Source of the DNA: Rotaria macrura
Lineage: Eukaryota; Rotifera; Eurotatoria; Philodinida; Philodinidae
Direction: 5' to 3'
Assembly (NCBI GenBank): GCA_900239685.1
Contig: OENT01000807.1
Coordinates: 1 to 64,000 of the forward strand
Length of the DNA: 64,000 nt
Shown here piece after piece: positions 1 through 10,755 of the stretch. The stretch's first letter is position 1. The number at the start of each line of letters is the position of its first letter. The notes under the pieces were generated by a model that saw only the letters and a program-made list of their open reading frames with translations, was not told the origin of the DNA and searched no databases. The position numbers and the translations under genes were made by a program.

Positions 1-604
1 AAGGATCATTTATATTTGATCCGAAACGCTCGCTTTTTGGCTGTCTACAAAATTATGAATCATTTGTTTTCAAAGTGTACGTTGTTGTTGAGATGATCGG
101 TTATTTCCGAATTCACGGACAGGTAAGAGACCGAGAATAGAATTCATATTTCAAGATTTGATGCTCGATAATTAATTTTTCATGTAGATTTTATATCACA
201 TTCGAACCTGCATGAAAACCTACATCGAGTAACATAGTCTTTTTGAATAGACAAACACTTTCCATCGAAACTCAACCTGTAGGATGCGGCAGAATACATT
301 TGATTAGAAAATTGTTGACGGGGAGGGCTGTCAAATTTCGATGAGCAATATTTTTATATATATTACCCATCTTATTTCGTGTCGATTGTCATGCAGGTTC
401 GAATGTGATATAAAATCTACATGAAAAATTAATTATCGAGCATCAAATCTTGAAATATGAATTCTATTCTCAGATCTCTTACCTGTCCGTGAATTCGGAA
501 ATAATCGATCATCTCAACAACAACGTACACTTTGAAAACAAATGATTCATAATTTTGTAGACAGCCAAAAAGCGAGCGTTTCGGATCAAATATAAATGAT
601 CCTT
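1..604. mobile_element. Palindromic (fold-back) TIR element, possibly a MITE
   Basis: The first ~214 bases and bases 389-604 are reverse complements of each other over their whole length, with only a few differences (one single-base indel around 150/465 plus scattered substitutions). A central non-repeated stretch of ~175 bases separates them. Each outer end also carries a small hairpin of its own (GGATCA...TGATCC). Near-identity of the arms suggests a recent insertion or gene conversion between arms. No transposase ORF is present, so it would be non-autonomous. The left end coincides with the window edge, so the target-site duplication and true left terminus cannot be judged; the superfamily is unassigned. 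Confidence 0.8.
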
Positions 605-1518
605 TTAGATCATCGTAGAAAAGACTACGATAGACTTATAAGAATGTGCACTACTTGCTATGGACAATGATAAAGTATCATGGTAAGTTGACAAATCAGC
701 TCATAACATGACCTCATTTCTTACGCGGGATCCGGAAAAAACGCCGTTGAGAACGAAAAATGGATTGTTATTGAGTGTGCTATCAACTTTTATGTATGGT
801 TGATTGATTGATTAGAAATGTTGAACCCATCCTATTATTTTCATTTGTCGGTAAAAAAGTTGTAGGCGAGATGAAGCATTACTGTCAGATTCGTAATAAA
901 CGTCAAAAAACTATTTTTTAGTAAGGAAAAGGGAGCAAAAAAAACAAAGTGCTGTGAGTTTTCATTGCGCAAACCTTACTGTCCATGTTTCACGATGCCC
1001 AGAAACGTTCAATTATTCATACGAAAAATTAAACCCGTCAATTAAATATATTCATATCATTCATCATGTTACAATGATATCCAAATTTGTCATCACTTTT
1101 TCTACAAAGAGTTTTTATCGATTTTCATCATAACAACATTGAAGATACTTGTGTATCGTTGATTTCTATTGTTCTCTTGACTAATTTGTATCGTACCAAA
1201 AACAACTGTAGAGTTTACATTGAAATTAGAAACATCTCTATCAATCATATGCATATAGTATTTGGAGAAATCTCAATCGAGTATGCGGCAACTAAATGTA
1301 TTACTTTGTTCAGATGCCACACAAGGTTTTTTTCTTTCGTTCTTCTTTTAAAATTTGTTGGTTCTAGAAAATAGATGAAAAATATTCTTGTCGTACTAAT
1401 ATCATATGCCGATAAATCTGTTAACAAGTCATTTCTTTCGAATGATCAGACACACAAAAAAAACAAAACATGCTCGGTAATTTATCAAATAAAATAACAA
1501 ATTAACAGTTTTTGATAA
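605..1518. other. Intergenic, no gene recognised
   Basis: AT-rich sequence between the palindromic element and the 3' end of the DPH3-like gene. Short open frames occur (for example 1087-1374) but are Phe/Ile/Asn-rich, lack domain-like content and are not preceded by convincing splice signals. Confidence 0.6.
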
Positions 1519-1952
1519 TCACATAAGTTTTTCAGTCATCGATGATGTTTTTTGCTTTATATTCGATGATTTCTCCATAAATGCTTCCTATTGAGACGAA
1601 TAAAGAAACAAGCCGATCAAGAGTTATAACAGTATTGGAGTAACATTTACACTCAATTACCTTATCATAAATAACACGAACAATAAGTGAACAGCTTGGA
1701 CATCGAGCAGTATCTTCTCCACTTTCAAGTTCTTCCTAGGAATACAACAAAGTTTTCTTTTTATCCTCGTTCAATGGAAACCTTATACTTTTGTTATTTG
1801 AAATCGATCACCACATGGACATGGCCACGAATAAGTCTCCGATTCTTCATCATATTCAAAATCTGAACGAAAAAGAAAACTAAAAAGATTTCGAAAGATT
1901 TTTATGTATCAGGCTTGTTACCTTCTATTTCAACTTCATCATGAAAAGCCAT
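1519..1952 (-). CDS. DPH3: Diphthamide biosynthesis protein 3 (CSL-type zinc finger)
   Basis: Four-exon gene: 1952-1922, 1862-1789, 1735-1661, 1587-1519; all introns GT-AG and phases agree. The product is 82 residues, the same length as vertebrate DPH3. It opens [18 protein letters not shown], then carries the CSL zinc-finger pairs CPCGD and CPSC with the family's EELESGED and LIVRVIYDK segments. In known systems DPH3 (Kti11) is an electron donor for the Dph1-Dph2 step of diphthamide synthesis on elongation factor 2 and also serves Elongator-dependent tRNA wobble modification, in cytosol and nucleus. The start ATG is the only one fitting the family N-terminus. The C-terminal ~22 residues are divergent. 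Identification is strong; function is by homology. Confidence 0.93.
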
Positions 1953-2297
1953 ACTTGAAACATGTAATAAATCTGAAATAAATATCTGCAGAATATTTAT
2001 GAGAATCATTGGCAAAACAAGCAACTGTTGATTCGAAAAAGTATCCGTAAAAATTCAAATAAAACATTATCTTATTCGAATATGTGAAGCCTATTTATTA
2101 GTTAAAAATAAAGAAAATGTGTGTTTGGTTCCCGCACGATATTCACAAATATTCTTCATGGAAAAAAAATAATGCCATCAACCAAATGACGAAAAATAAA
2201 TTACTTGTACAAGTATTATTAACAAATGAATAGCTCCGAGTTCAATCTAAATAGTTACTGTGCTCTCGCTATGGATGTTCTTCCCCAATACTCATAA
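1953..2297. other. Intergenic spacer between DPH3 and PLAAT-like gene
   Basis: 345 bases holding the DPH3 promoter side and the 3' flank of the upstream minus-strand gene. No gene or clear regulatory motif was recognised. Confidence 0.6.
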
Positions 2298-3813
2298 TCA
2301 TGTTTTAATCTGAACTTTTTTGGAAGTTTTTTCTTCATCTTGGTTTTCGGATGGACCACGTAGAAGAAGAGCTCCAGCTAATGCTGCTGCAGCTGTTACA
2401 ACTACTCCAGTGACAGAAACTCCAACAGCCATTTGTACCTAAAATTAAAAAACAATAGAATGAATGTTGAATAATTGACTTAGTTTCAATGTTAGATTAA
2501 TATCTTACTTGACGACTATTCGGTTGACCATAACGACATTCTGTTGCAAAATGTTCACAATTGCTATAGACTAAATTGTAACCCTCTTGGTTCAAAGCAC
2601 GACGAGCTTTATCAAGGATACTTTGAGCAGGTAGTGGTCTAAAAACACAACATAAAATTTTCATATTAAAGACACTCAACAGAATATGCATGAGTCACCA
2701 AATCGATCCCTATAGACTGAAACTATAGTGACTATTAGATGGTAGATGAAGAATTATAAATATTTTTCTCGAATCCTATAGAACATTATTCACAATAGAA
2801 TTGTATTTAGAAATTTTTTTACTAATTATTCTAAAAGAAATCAAAATAGTGATCATTGCTTCTAATCGTTTAAGTATGGATAAATTCAAATATAATTTTA
2901 GCATCGTTCAACTATAAGGTAAGAAGTTCACACATGTATTTTTGTTTTCAATCCCGATGAAATTAATAATGACTCAAATGTCGATTTCAATATTTCTATT
3001 TTCAATCAAACGAACTTCATACGCATTTTTTCTTCATGTGAAAAAGAGGAAATCTTTTTTTAATATTTGATTTCATTGACATTAAGCACACACTGTTATA
3101 AAGACTTTGTTTATTCTTTAGTAGAAAGAATTATCCTTAAAAAACTTTAAAAAGTTAAATTTGAACAGAAATGCAATTTTATAACAATAACTAATCCTTC
3201 ATATCTTTTTTATAATCCATCTACATATACAAAAACTATGCTCATAACTATGCGTTCGAGTTCGATCCTATCGATTGACATCAATGGAGAACAACGAAAA
3301 ACTCGCTCTTGTAATGTAAATTAAGATACTAGTGCACTGTTTACAACTGTGTGCAAAACAAAAACAAGTCATCCGTAGCTTCCGCAATTTTCGCCTAGTT
3401 TGTTTGCTTATATTATCAGGCATAAATAATTTTTTTTCCAGATACTAACTTGTATTTCTTATCTAGATAATTGTTAATTCGACCTTTACCACCCAATCTA
3501 AGTACATCGGATACTTGCGATTGAAGAATTGTAGCCTTGTCAAATTGTGTACCAGAAAATGTTAGTATATTTCCCCAAAAACCAACTGATGTTCCAATAC
3601 CATCATGATCACCCCATCGATGTATTACATTGCCATCACCTATATAGCATACGACTATAAGACGTAAATAAATAAAAATTAATGTTACTTACCAACATAA
3701 ATTGCCCAATGACTGTAAGCTCCTCGAGTAAATTCAATCATATCTCCAAGTTGAGCCTTTTCAATAACATCTTCGTTTTCTTTAGATTTCTCAATCGCCA
3801 CTACAGATGACAT
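2298..3813 (-). CDS. LRAT-domain phospholipase A/acyltransferase (PLAAT/HRASLS family)
   Basis: Four exons: 3813-3693, 3639-3450, 2638-2509, 2438-2298, in frame throughout, giving 193 residues. The LRAT/NlpC-P60-type thiol hydrolase fold is visible: block 1 GDMIEFTRGAYSHWAIYVGD with the catalytic His at ~35, second His in VIHRW at ~47, and the nucleophile Cys at ~131 in YSNCEHFA. A hydrophobic Ala/Val/Leu helix (~150-173) near the C-terminus would anchor it in membranes, as in vertebrate PLAAT proteins, followed by a charged tail. Known members hydrolyse or transfer acyl chains of phospholipids (N-acyl-phosphatidylethanolamine synthesis, PLA1/2 activity). Which paralogue it matches cannot be said from the sequence. 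The large third-intron gap (2639-3449) holds nothing recognised. Confidence 0.9.
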
Positions 3814-4527
3814 ACTTTTATGATTTTAAATAAATATGTTTATATGTATCTGAAAGGAAATACAAGTACAAAAATAAAAATAAAACATTTCATCATAACG
3901 CATTTATTTTGTGATTTCAACTGATGAATAAGCAATGATTTATTTTACTGACAAAATGATTGCGTCGTTATATTAACCTATCCTAATGGTTGAGACATCC
4001 TTCGCATTAAACGTTTATGATTGTCGATAGATGCCGATGATTGTCTAAATCGTTCATAAAATGTTACTATGGCAGAATTTTACCCTTTAGTTATTTCTTC
4101 AACTCTATAAATATCATCATCAAAAATTCAAAGATTATAGTGACAGTATCAATTAATGTTTCTTTTCTTTTTCCTTTTTTTTCTCCCTCCAGATCTATCA
4201 GCAGGAACAGCGTTGAGTGGCAGGTCATTCAATGGTGGCATAGCATTCCTATAGTACAAAAAAATCGAGAAGAAAGAAAAAAGTATGCAAAATGAGAGAA
4301 AAAAACAAAAAAGAAAATAGTACACAGAAAATAAAACAAACAAATACAAACACGCAAACATACACACACACACACACGCGCGAACTTGATTTTTGCACAC
4401 AATTGAATATTCTAGGCTCTGTTTCCATCTGATATTTATTCTGTTGTTTTTTTTTATCGAGAACCTGCTCGATTAACATAGACACATATTACCTATCTGT
4501 AACTACTAAAATAAAATGCTTTAGTCG
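3814..4527. other. Intergenic, pyrimidine-rich tract and CA microsatellite
   Basis: Spacer between the PLAAT-like start and the end of the NALF-like gene. It has a T/C-rich run near 4160-4190, an A/G-rich stretch near 4255-4330 and a short (CA)n run at 4362-4377. Overlapping low-complexity open frames on both strands are products of these runs. No gene was seen. Confidence 0.6.
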
Positions 4528-6146
4528 TCATTGTAATTCTGATAAGAATTTCCATTGAAGAATAAAGAGCAAAGTTAGTATAATAGACGGCCAAGATGAC
4601 GATATGGTAGTTGTAGCTGAGTTAGAAAGAGATGTATTACTTGTATTATCATAGAACGATTTGTCGACAAGTTTTAATGATGATATTATTTTTTCGGGGA
4701 AAGAAGGCGTTAACGGTTCGATTTCAAAACATTTCGGTGTAGTCACAATGTCTTCAATGAACTTTATTAGCGAAGTTAGACGATTAGAAGTTTTATTTGA
4801 GGATGATAGCAACAAAGAAGAACGCTGTAGCGAACCATCGTACAGATGACATGAATCAAAACAATGAGGTCGTTGACCATAATCACTATTAGATACAATA
4901 CCTCCTAAAATATAGCAAAATAGAAAGATATATCATTCATATCCGTTTTTGTCTGTTACACAAGTGTTTTATAATCATCATTATCAATAGATTACAAAGA
5001 AAATACTACAGTCATGTCATCTATGACGGAAGTTCTTTTTCAAGTACTCTTCTTTAAGAATATAGTTTCATCAAATGAATGAAAAGCTACAAATAAAAGA
5101 ATCTAATTATTATTACCATGGCAGAAAAATAATGGTTGTCCTGCAAATAATGGTTCTCGATCACTGGGTCGAAATGTAGGACAAACACGTTCGACTTCAT
5201 CACAGATCGTTTGACAAGGCGGTATAAGATGATTTCGATGATAGAATGGAATTTTGACCGAACAAGCCCATATTCGATAAGCTTTCTAGAAGAAAACAAA
5301 AACAAATAATACAATCGATGTTAAAAATTAAAAATAGATTTTTACTTCACAATCGGAATTTATTATTGAATAACGATTTTCTTCTGATGCTGAATCTATA
5401 GCTTGCATATATGTGGCAAATAATTCTGTAGCTCTTCGAGCTTCGTCGTCGTATGCTTTAATTTCATATAATTTTTGTCGACATTTGTCTTCTGTTGTTT
5501 CGTTTAAAGCACTTTCTATGATTAGAGTTTGATTTAAAAGATTCGAACAAAACGGTAAATAATGTGTCTCGGTTAAATGTTGATTGAGATTGCTGAAGTT
5601 TTCGAATGGGCTCTTTCGTGCAAGACATATTTTTGAACATATTCGATCGATTTGTTGAGTATCTATTGGTAGACATTGCGATTCGTCCTCTTCTATTAGT
5701 GTATTTGTTGTGGACGGCGTTATTAATGGACGTTTGTTTATTGTTTGATTTAATGATGTTCGACTTATCGATGATGATGCCGGTGTTGTTGTTGTTGCCG
5801 TTGTTGATGCCTGTGCTGACATGATTTTTATTGACGATAATGATAAAAATATGAATGGCCAATGAAGATGATTGGTTAGGATAAGCAATGTTAACATGTA
5901 GGTGAGCAAATGCTGCACCAAACATTGCTGCGGCCGACAACGACGCCGCCGGCGGTGTTCTCGATAATACTTATTAGATTTATCGAATATCGATAAAGAG
6001 GATTTGACAATAGAAAATGATATTCCTGATGGTAATAAATCGTATTCAAATTCTTTTAATTGTTTATAAATAGATTCTTGTTGATTAGTTACTGAAAATT
6101 TTCGAATATCATCGTCAACATCATCAGTGACGAGAACCATAGACAT
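4528..6146 (-). CDS. NALCN-channel auxiliary factor-like protein (FAM155/NLF-1 family)
   Basis: Three exons: 6146-5346, 5285-5117, 4904-4528, phases consistent, 448 residues. The N-terminal part has an Arg cluster, then a hydrophobic segment (~80-105) and a Thr/Ser-rich linker. The C-terminal half is a cysteine-rich domain resembling the FAM155/NLF-1 domain: LPFCSNLLN, SDCEKAYRIWACS, PPCQTICDEVERVCPTFRP, then GQPLFFC and HCFDSC. A final hydrophobic helix (~425-443) ends the protein. Animal FAM155/NLF-1 proteins are ER/plasma-membrane partners needed for folding and surface delivery of the NALCN sodium-leak channel. A splice acceptor at 6176 just upstream suggests a spliced 5' leader, with an in-frame stop right after it, supporting this ATG or a downstream one. 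Recognition is from cysteine pattern and local motifs, so a more distant CRD protein remains possible. Confidence 0.72.
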
Positions 6147-7459
6147 GGCACAACGCCGCCTTGTGCATCGTTAGCCTATTAAAAACGACAAAAAGGAAAC
6201 ATACGCGACATGGATATGAATTCTGTTTATGAACAAGATACACGTTCTGTTTTGAGCTTTACTCTACGTACGGATGCTTGAAAAAAGGACCGTATATCAT
6301 CGAATGAATGATCGAACGATGAAATAGAATTCCACTTGATCATTTTCAGATTAGCAGAAGTCAGTTAGGTTGAATGGCGTTTCGTCTACAGTTTATGTAT
6401 TAATATAACAAACTAGACTACCTTTTACATATCTGAGAATTTTATCGACATATTATTTTACTTAACGTACAAATACACATCCCAAAGCTAAACAGCTTTT
6501 TGATTAAGTAGATATTAATACTCGTATTTTATCCGCACCCAAATGGAATTCATTAATTTTAATTCTATTATACGAAATTCTTTCAACTGAATCATTCCAC
6601 TTAAACCTAGTATAAAACTTAAGATAATCTTATGCTATGCTTCTATAAATTCGTAGTGAATGCCCTGATTAAAAAAGAATGATCCATGCTTTTCAAATAA
6701 GTCTGTCATATCTTACTTGTACTATATTTAATTGATGAAGAAATGTCATTCTATAAATAAATGAGGAAATCTCGTGACAAATTTATATAGTCTATTCTAA
6801 ACGTTCATCTATCTACATTGGATTTTCTCAATAGAAAGAAAGAAAAAACTACTATTTTCTTTGAAAAAAATATCAGCATGATTTTATTTTATTTATGAAA
6901 TTAAAAATGAAAAGATTTTCTAAGAGATAATTTCAATAAACCTCGATCGATGTATTTCCCGTCACAAACGTTTTTTGAAAAGTTTTCTTCTTTGCATTTG
7001 TAGATGTCACTAATTTATTTTATATTTAATTAATGCATGATAGAATAGAGAAGATGCTTTCTCTACAAGTATAACGAGAAAAGGCAAAATTCATCTTATT
7101 CAAGAGAAAAAGAAAAGCTTTTATCTAAATATCGAAGAAAATTATTTCCTAGAATCAATTTTAAAAGATGAACTATAGGATTTTGTTATTAGATGTATCC
7201 GGTAATCTTTGCCTCCAGAATGTGAATATTCACCACATAGTGACTATGAGACTCATTAATATAGGTTTTTTCTGAATAACAATTATAACTGTATTATTTT
7301 TCGAGATAATTCTTTTTTCAAACGAAAACAGCAAAAATAAAATTAATATTTATGAAGATTTATATTTAGCAGAAAAAGTATTTAACTAATAGAATAAAAT
7401 TATCTATTAAAACAATATATGCATATTAATATATATATATATATATTGTATCATTTTAC
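6147..7459. other. Probable leader intron or intergenic stretch
   Basis: AT-rich, no conserved coding exon seen. If the candidate leader exon at 7460-7529 is real, most of this is the first intron of the NALF-like gene. A short (TA)n run lies at ~7429-7446. Confidence 0.5.
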
Positions 7460-7529
7460 CGTTTATCGGTTTGGTTGCAAAAATTTGTAATTGTTGCTGC
7501 TGTTGTATTACTGGTTGTTGAGCATCCAT
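7460..7529 (-). other. Candidate leader exon with short upstream ORF
   Basis: On the minus strand an ATG at 7529 opens a Gln-rich frame (MDAQQPVIQQQQQLQ...) that runs into a GTAAAA donor after 7460. Joining this donor to the acceptor at 6176 creates a stop codon two bases past the junction, so it would be a 24-codon upstream ORF rather than the N-terminus of the NALF-like protein. It could alternatively be a first coding exon of a gene not recognised, or chance. Confidence 0.3.
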
Positions 7530-7799
7530 CTACGATCGCCGATGTCATCGAACCGCTCAACGTTGCTTTTTGTTTATATTTATTTATGTGTATTTATATA
7601 TATATATATATATATTTGTATCCTATTGTCTCCAATCGAATCTCTGATCTAGAATAGATTAACACAAAGAAAAATAAAATAACACAAAATGGAACAAAGC
7701 TTATTGCACTACATTGATACCAAGATCTGAATAACTCTCTCCTTTTTTTCCCTTCTAAGTGTATGTATTTGATCACCATCAAGTCAAGCTTCAATTACT

Positions 7800-8900
7800 A
7801 GACATACACACGCACACATAGTCGTCTTCGTTGCACACAACGGGAGCCAAATTGCAGAAACGCGTTTTTTTCTCTCTGCTGTAGCCAACACTACCGCTGC
7901 TACTTCTATCGCCTCTATTATTATTTCTTTTGCACTCTCTTGGCTCTGTCTCCTTTTCTTTTATATTCCATACGTAGCGTAGTGGTCCTAGCTGCCACGA
8001 CGACTGGGTTTTCTTTTCTCTCTTTCTTTTCTCTGTCATTCTCGTGCTTTCTTCTGTCGATGTTAATATTGCTTCCTATCAGCAAACACACTGCTTTGCT
8101 GACTGACTGCTATAAGAAAGAGTACGACGATGAACGAACACATCGCGTCATTGTATGGAAAGGAGAGAAATACAAAGAGAGACATGCAAGAAGGCTACCG
8201 CGGCGTTCTTTCTTCCGACATAAAAGCCCGATCGTTCTGGTGCTCTCTTTTTCTATGATTAATCTATTTCAGACACTGGGCCTATTTCCCATTCCTCATT
8301 GTATCTTCTCCTTCTATCTTTGCCATTTTAAACTGGACATAAACACACAATTCTCATCAATTGATCGAATTCTAATAGATGTGAAAGGTCATGTAAATCA
8401 TAATAACTAGGTGCATGGTCATAAAAATACTTAAAGAATCACGAAAGCATGATAATAGTAATATGAACCGTAATATGCGAAACAAAAGATATAGACACCG
8501 GCAGGCGAATGCAATACAGCTCAGCACGATCATTGGATATTCTCGAGAGACTAGCATCACATTCACCAATGCTGCCGCCTTCATCATCGTCTCACACGAG
8601 CCTTCAAACTCCTTGACATGTTCTTCGTTCGCTCTCATCGACGTAGCGTTCCAGTCGGTCTGTATGTCTCTGTCTCTCTTCTTGTGCTTCTCCATTATGT
8701 TCGCTGTGCTCGTGCCCCGTTCACTCTCATCATCCGTCTTTCTTCAGAAAGCGAATAAGAGGAAGAGAAGAGGAGAGCAACATAGAGAAAACTACTACTG
8801 CTACAACGACGAGAACGATAATTCTACTCAAGAGAAAACGCAATGGTTCGGAAGCTGAAATCGAGACACAACATCAAGAAAAGCCATAGACGTCACTTGT
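7800..8900. promoter_or_regulatory. CpG-richer block in a gene-free region, possible promoter/5' region
   Basis: Compared with the surrounding AT-rich sequence this stretch is visibly richer in G+C and in CpG (for example CGACGATGAACGAACAC, CCGCGGCG, CCCGATCG), with pyrimidine-rich runs of TCTCTTTC type. Two plus-strand open frames (7940-8410, 8415-8858) and their antisense partners result from this composition and show no domain-like protein content. It lies upstream of the NALF-like gene on that gene's strand, so a promoter or untranslated exon is the simplest reading; this is inference. Confidence 0.3.
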
Positions 8901-9729
8901 TTCTTTAAAAATTCTTTTTCCTTTGACGAAAAACTATTTAAACAGATGCATCAAGATAAAATGAAACGCACACATATATGTGTATGTCTTTATCTAAATA
9001 ATATATGAATATGAGAATTGTATTTATCAAAGTTAAAACGAGTCCAAAACTATGTAAACCTATGAAAGAATGATTATTTCTTTGTTTGCTACATATTTTG
9101 CATACGTACGTGAATAATAATCTATATAATATCAAATATTTTGTTTTCTTCAATTATAATTCATAGTAGAATTAGACTGTAAACTTGTAGCATGCATTGG
9201 GTACTATGAAGAACAAAAATAAATGAAAGCGAACGAGTGATCAGCAACATGACAAGATCTATTTCCTATTCACACCAGTCAATACATCCATCTTTGTAAG
9301 TCGACAACCTTGTATAAAGAACTAAGAAAAAACAACAGGAGAGAGTAAGCACATATCACGCCTTCAGCATTACTCGCTCTGTCTCATGACTAATGTACGC
9401 GTTTAATCGCATGATAAAAACTATCGGAAAGTAATTTCCATGATATAATCCATATTTCTGTACAATCTTAGTTTAGAGAATATAGATGCCTACGTGGACA
9501 TTTGTATTTCTTTTTAACTAAATAATAATTGTTAAAAAATAAACATTGAATATTTTATTAATAATACACTTCGGCACACTATAATTATCGATTAGATATA
9601 GACGAAGAAAAACAAAGAAGAAGAAATGAAAAACTAACATGCTGAAGAATATAAACAATATTTGTTTTTCAAGTGTTCGGCCATATTCTATACAGATTTG
9701 AAGCATTGATTACATAATCTTTTTCGTTG
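8901..9729. other. Intergenic, no gene recognised
   Basis: AT-rich sequence with no convincing exon, RNA gene or repeat. Confidence 0.55.
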
Positions 9730-10008
9730 TTGATATTTGTGAAGGACAAATTTTCAAATCCTAATACCGTGAAATATCAACTTAAATACTTTATCGTCCA
9801 GCAATAAAAAGACAGCGTTTATGTTTCCATTTTTTCCTACAGCGTTCTTTTCTTCGTAACACTAACATTCCTGATTTTTTTGTTCACTTCTATTTGCATG
9901 TCTATTGTGTAGACGGTGTTCTCTATCATTTCACGATTAGCCATCCTGTCATTTTGTGCCCCGTGTGTGCCATTGTCAATCTCACTCAAACAAGCAATCA
10001 AGCAACAT
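9730..10008 (+). repeat. 279-bp direct repeat, left copy (flanks assembly gap)
   Basis: This stretch reads identically to 10477-10755 and stops exactly at the start of the N run. Two exact copies abutting a gap are typical of an unresolved overlap between contig ends rather than a biological duplication. Confidence 0.95.
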
Positions 10009-10476
10009 NNNNNNNNNNNNNNNNNNNNNNNNNNNNNNNNNNNNNNNNNNNNNNNNNNNNNNNNNNNNNNNNNNNNNNNNNNNNNNNNNNNNNNNNNNNN
10101 NNNNNNNNNNNNNNNNNNNNNNNNNNNNNNNNNNNNNNNNNNNNNNNNNNNNNNNNNNNNNNNNNNNNNNNNNNNNNNNNNNNNNNNNNNNNNNNNNNNN
10201 NNNNNNNNNNNNNNNNNNNNNNNNNNNNNNNNNNNNNNNNNNNNNNNNNNNNNNNNNNNNNNNNNNNNNNNNNNNNNNNNNNNNNNNNNNNNNNNNNNNN
10301 NNNNNNNNNNNNNNNNNNNNNNNNNNNNNNNNNNNNNNNNNNNNNNNNNNNNNNNNNNNNNNNNNNNNNNNNNNNNNNNNNNNNNNNNNNNNNNNNNNNN
10401 NNNNNNNNNNNNNNNNNNNNNNNNNNNNNNNNNNNNNNNNNNNNNNNNNNNNNNNNNNNNNNNNNNNNNNNNNNNN
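10009..10476. other. Assembly gap (468 N)
   Basis: Run of 468 undetermined bases. Open frames reported through it are meaningless. Confidence 1.
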
Positions 10477-10755
10477 TTGATATTTGTGAAGGACAAATTT
10501 TCAAATCCTAATACCGTGAAATATCAACTTAAATACTTTATCGTCCAGCAATAAAAAGACAGCGTTTATGTTTCCATTTTTTCCTACAGCGTTCTTTTCT
10601 TCGTAACACTAACATTCCTGATTTTTTTGTTCACTTCTATTTGCATGTCTATTGTGTAGACGGTGTTCTCTATCATTTCACGATTAGCCATCCTGTCATT
10701 TTGTGCCCCGTGTGTGCCATTGTCAATCTCACTCAAACAAGCAATCAAGCAACAT
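10477..10755 (+). repeat. 279-bp direct repeat, right copy
   Basis: Exact repeat of 9730-10008, beginning at the first base after the N run and ending in the same AAGCAACAT. Probably the same genomic segment represented twice. Confidence 0.95.

Noticed and set aside
5464-5940. 158-residue open frame (-) overlapping the NALF-like first exon
   Set aside because: Shifted-frame shadow of the real exon: Asn/Ser-rich and without motif.
7940-8858. Two plus-strand open frames of 156 and 147 codons
   Set aside because: Low-complexity Ser/Phe/Leu and Arg-rich content from pyrimidine- and purine-rich DNA; antisense frames equally open.
9837-10554. Several frames of 170-220 codons
   Set aside because: They run through the N gap; the coding part is undetermined bases.
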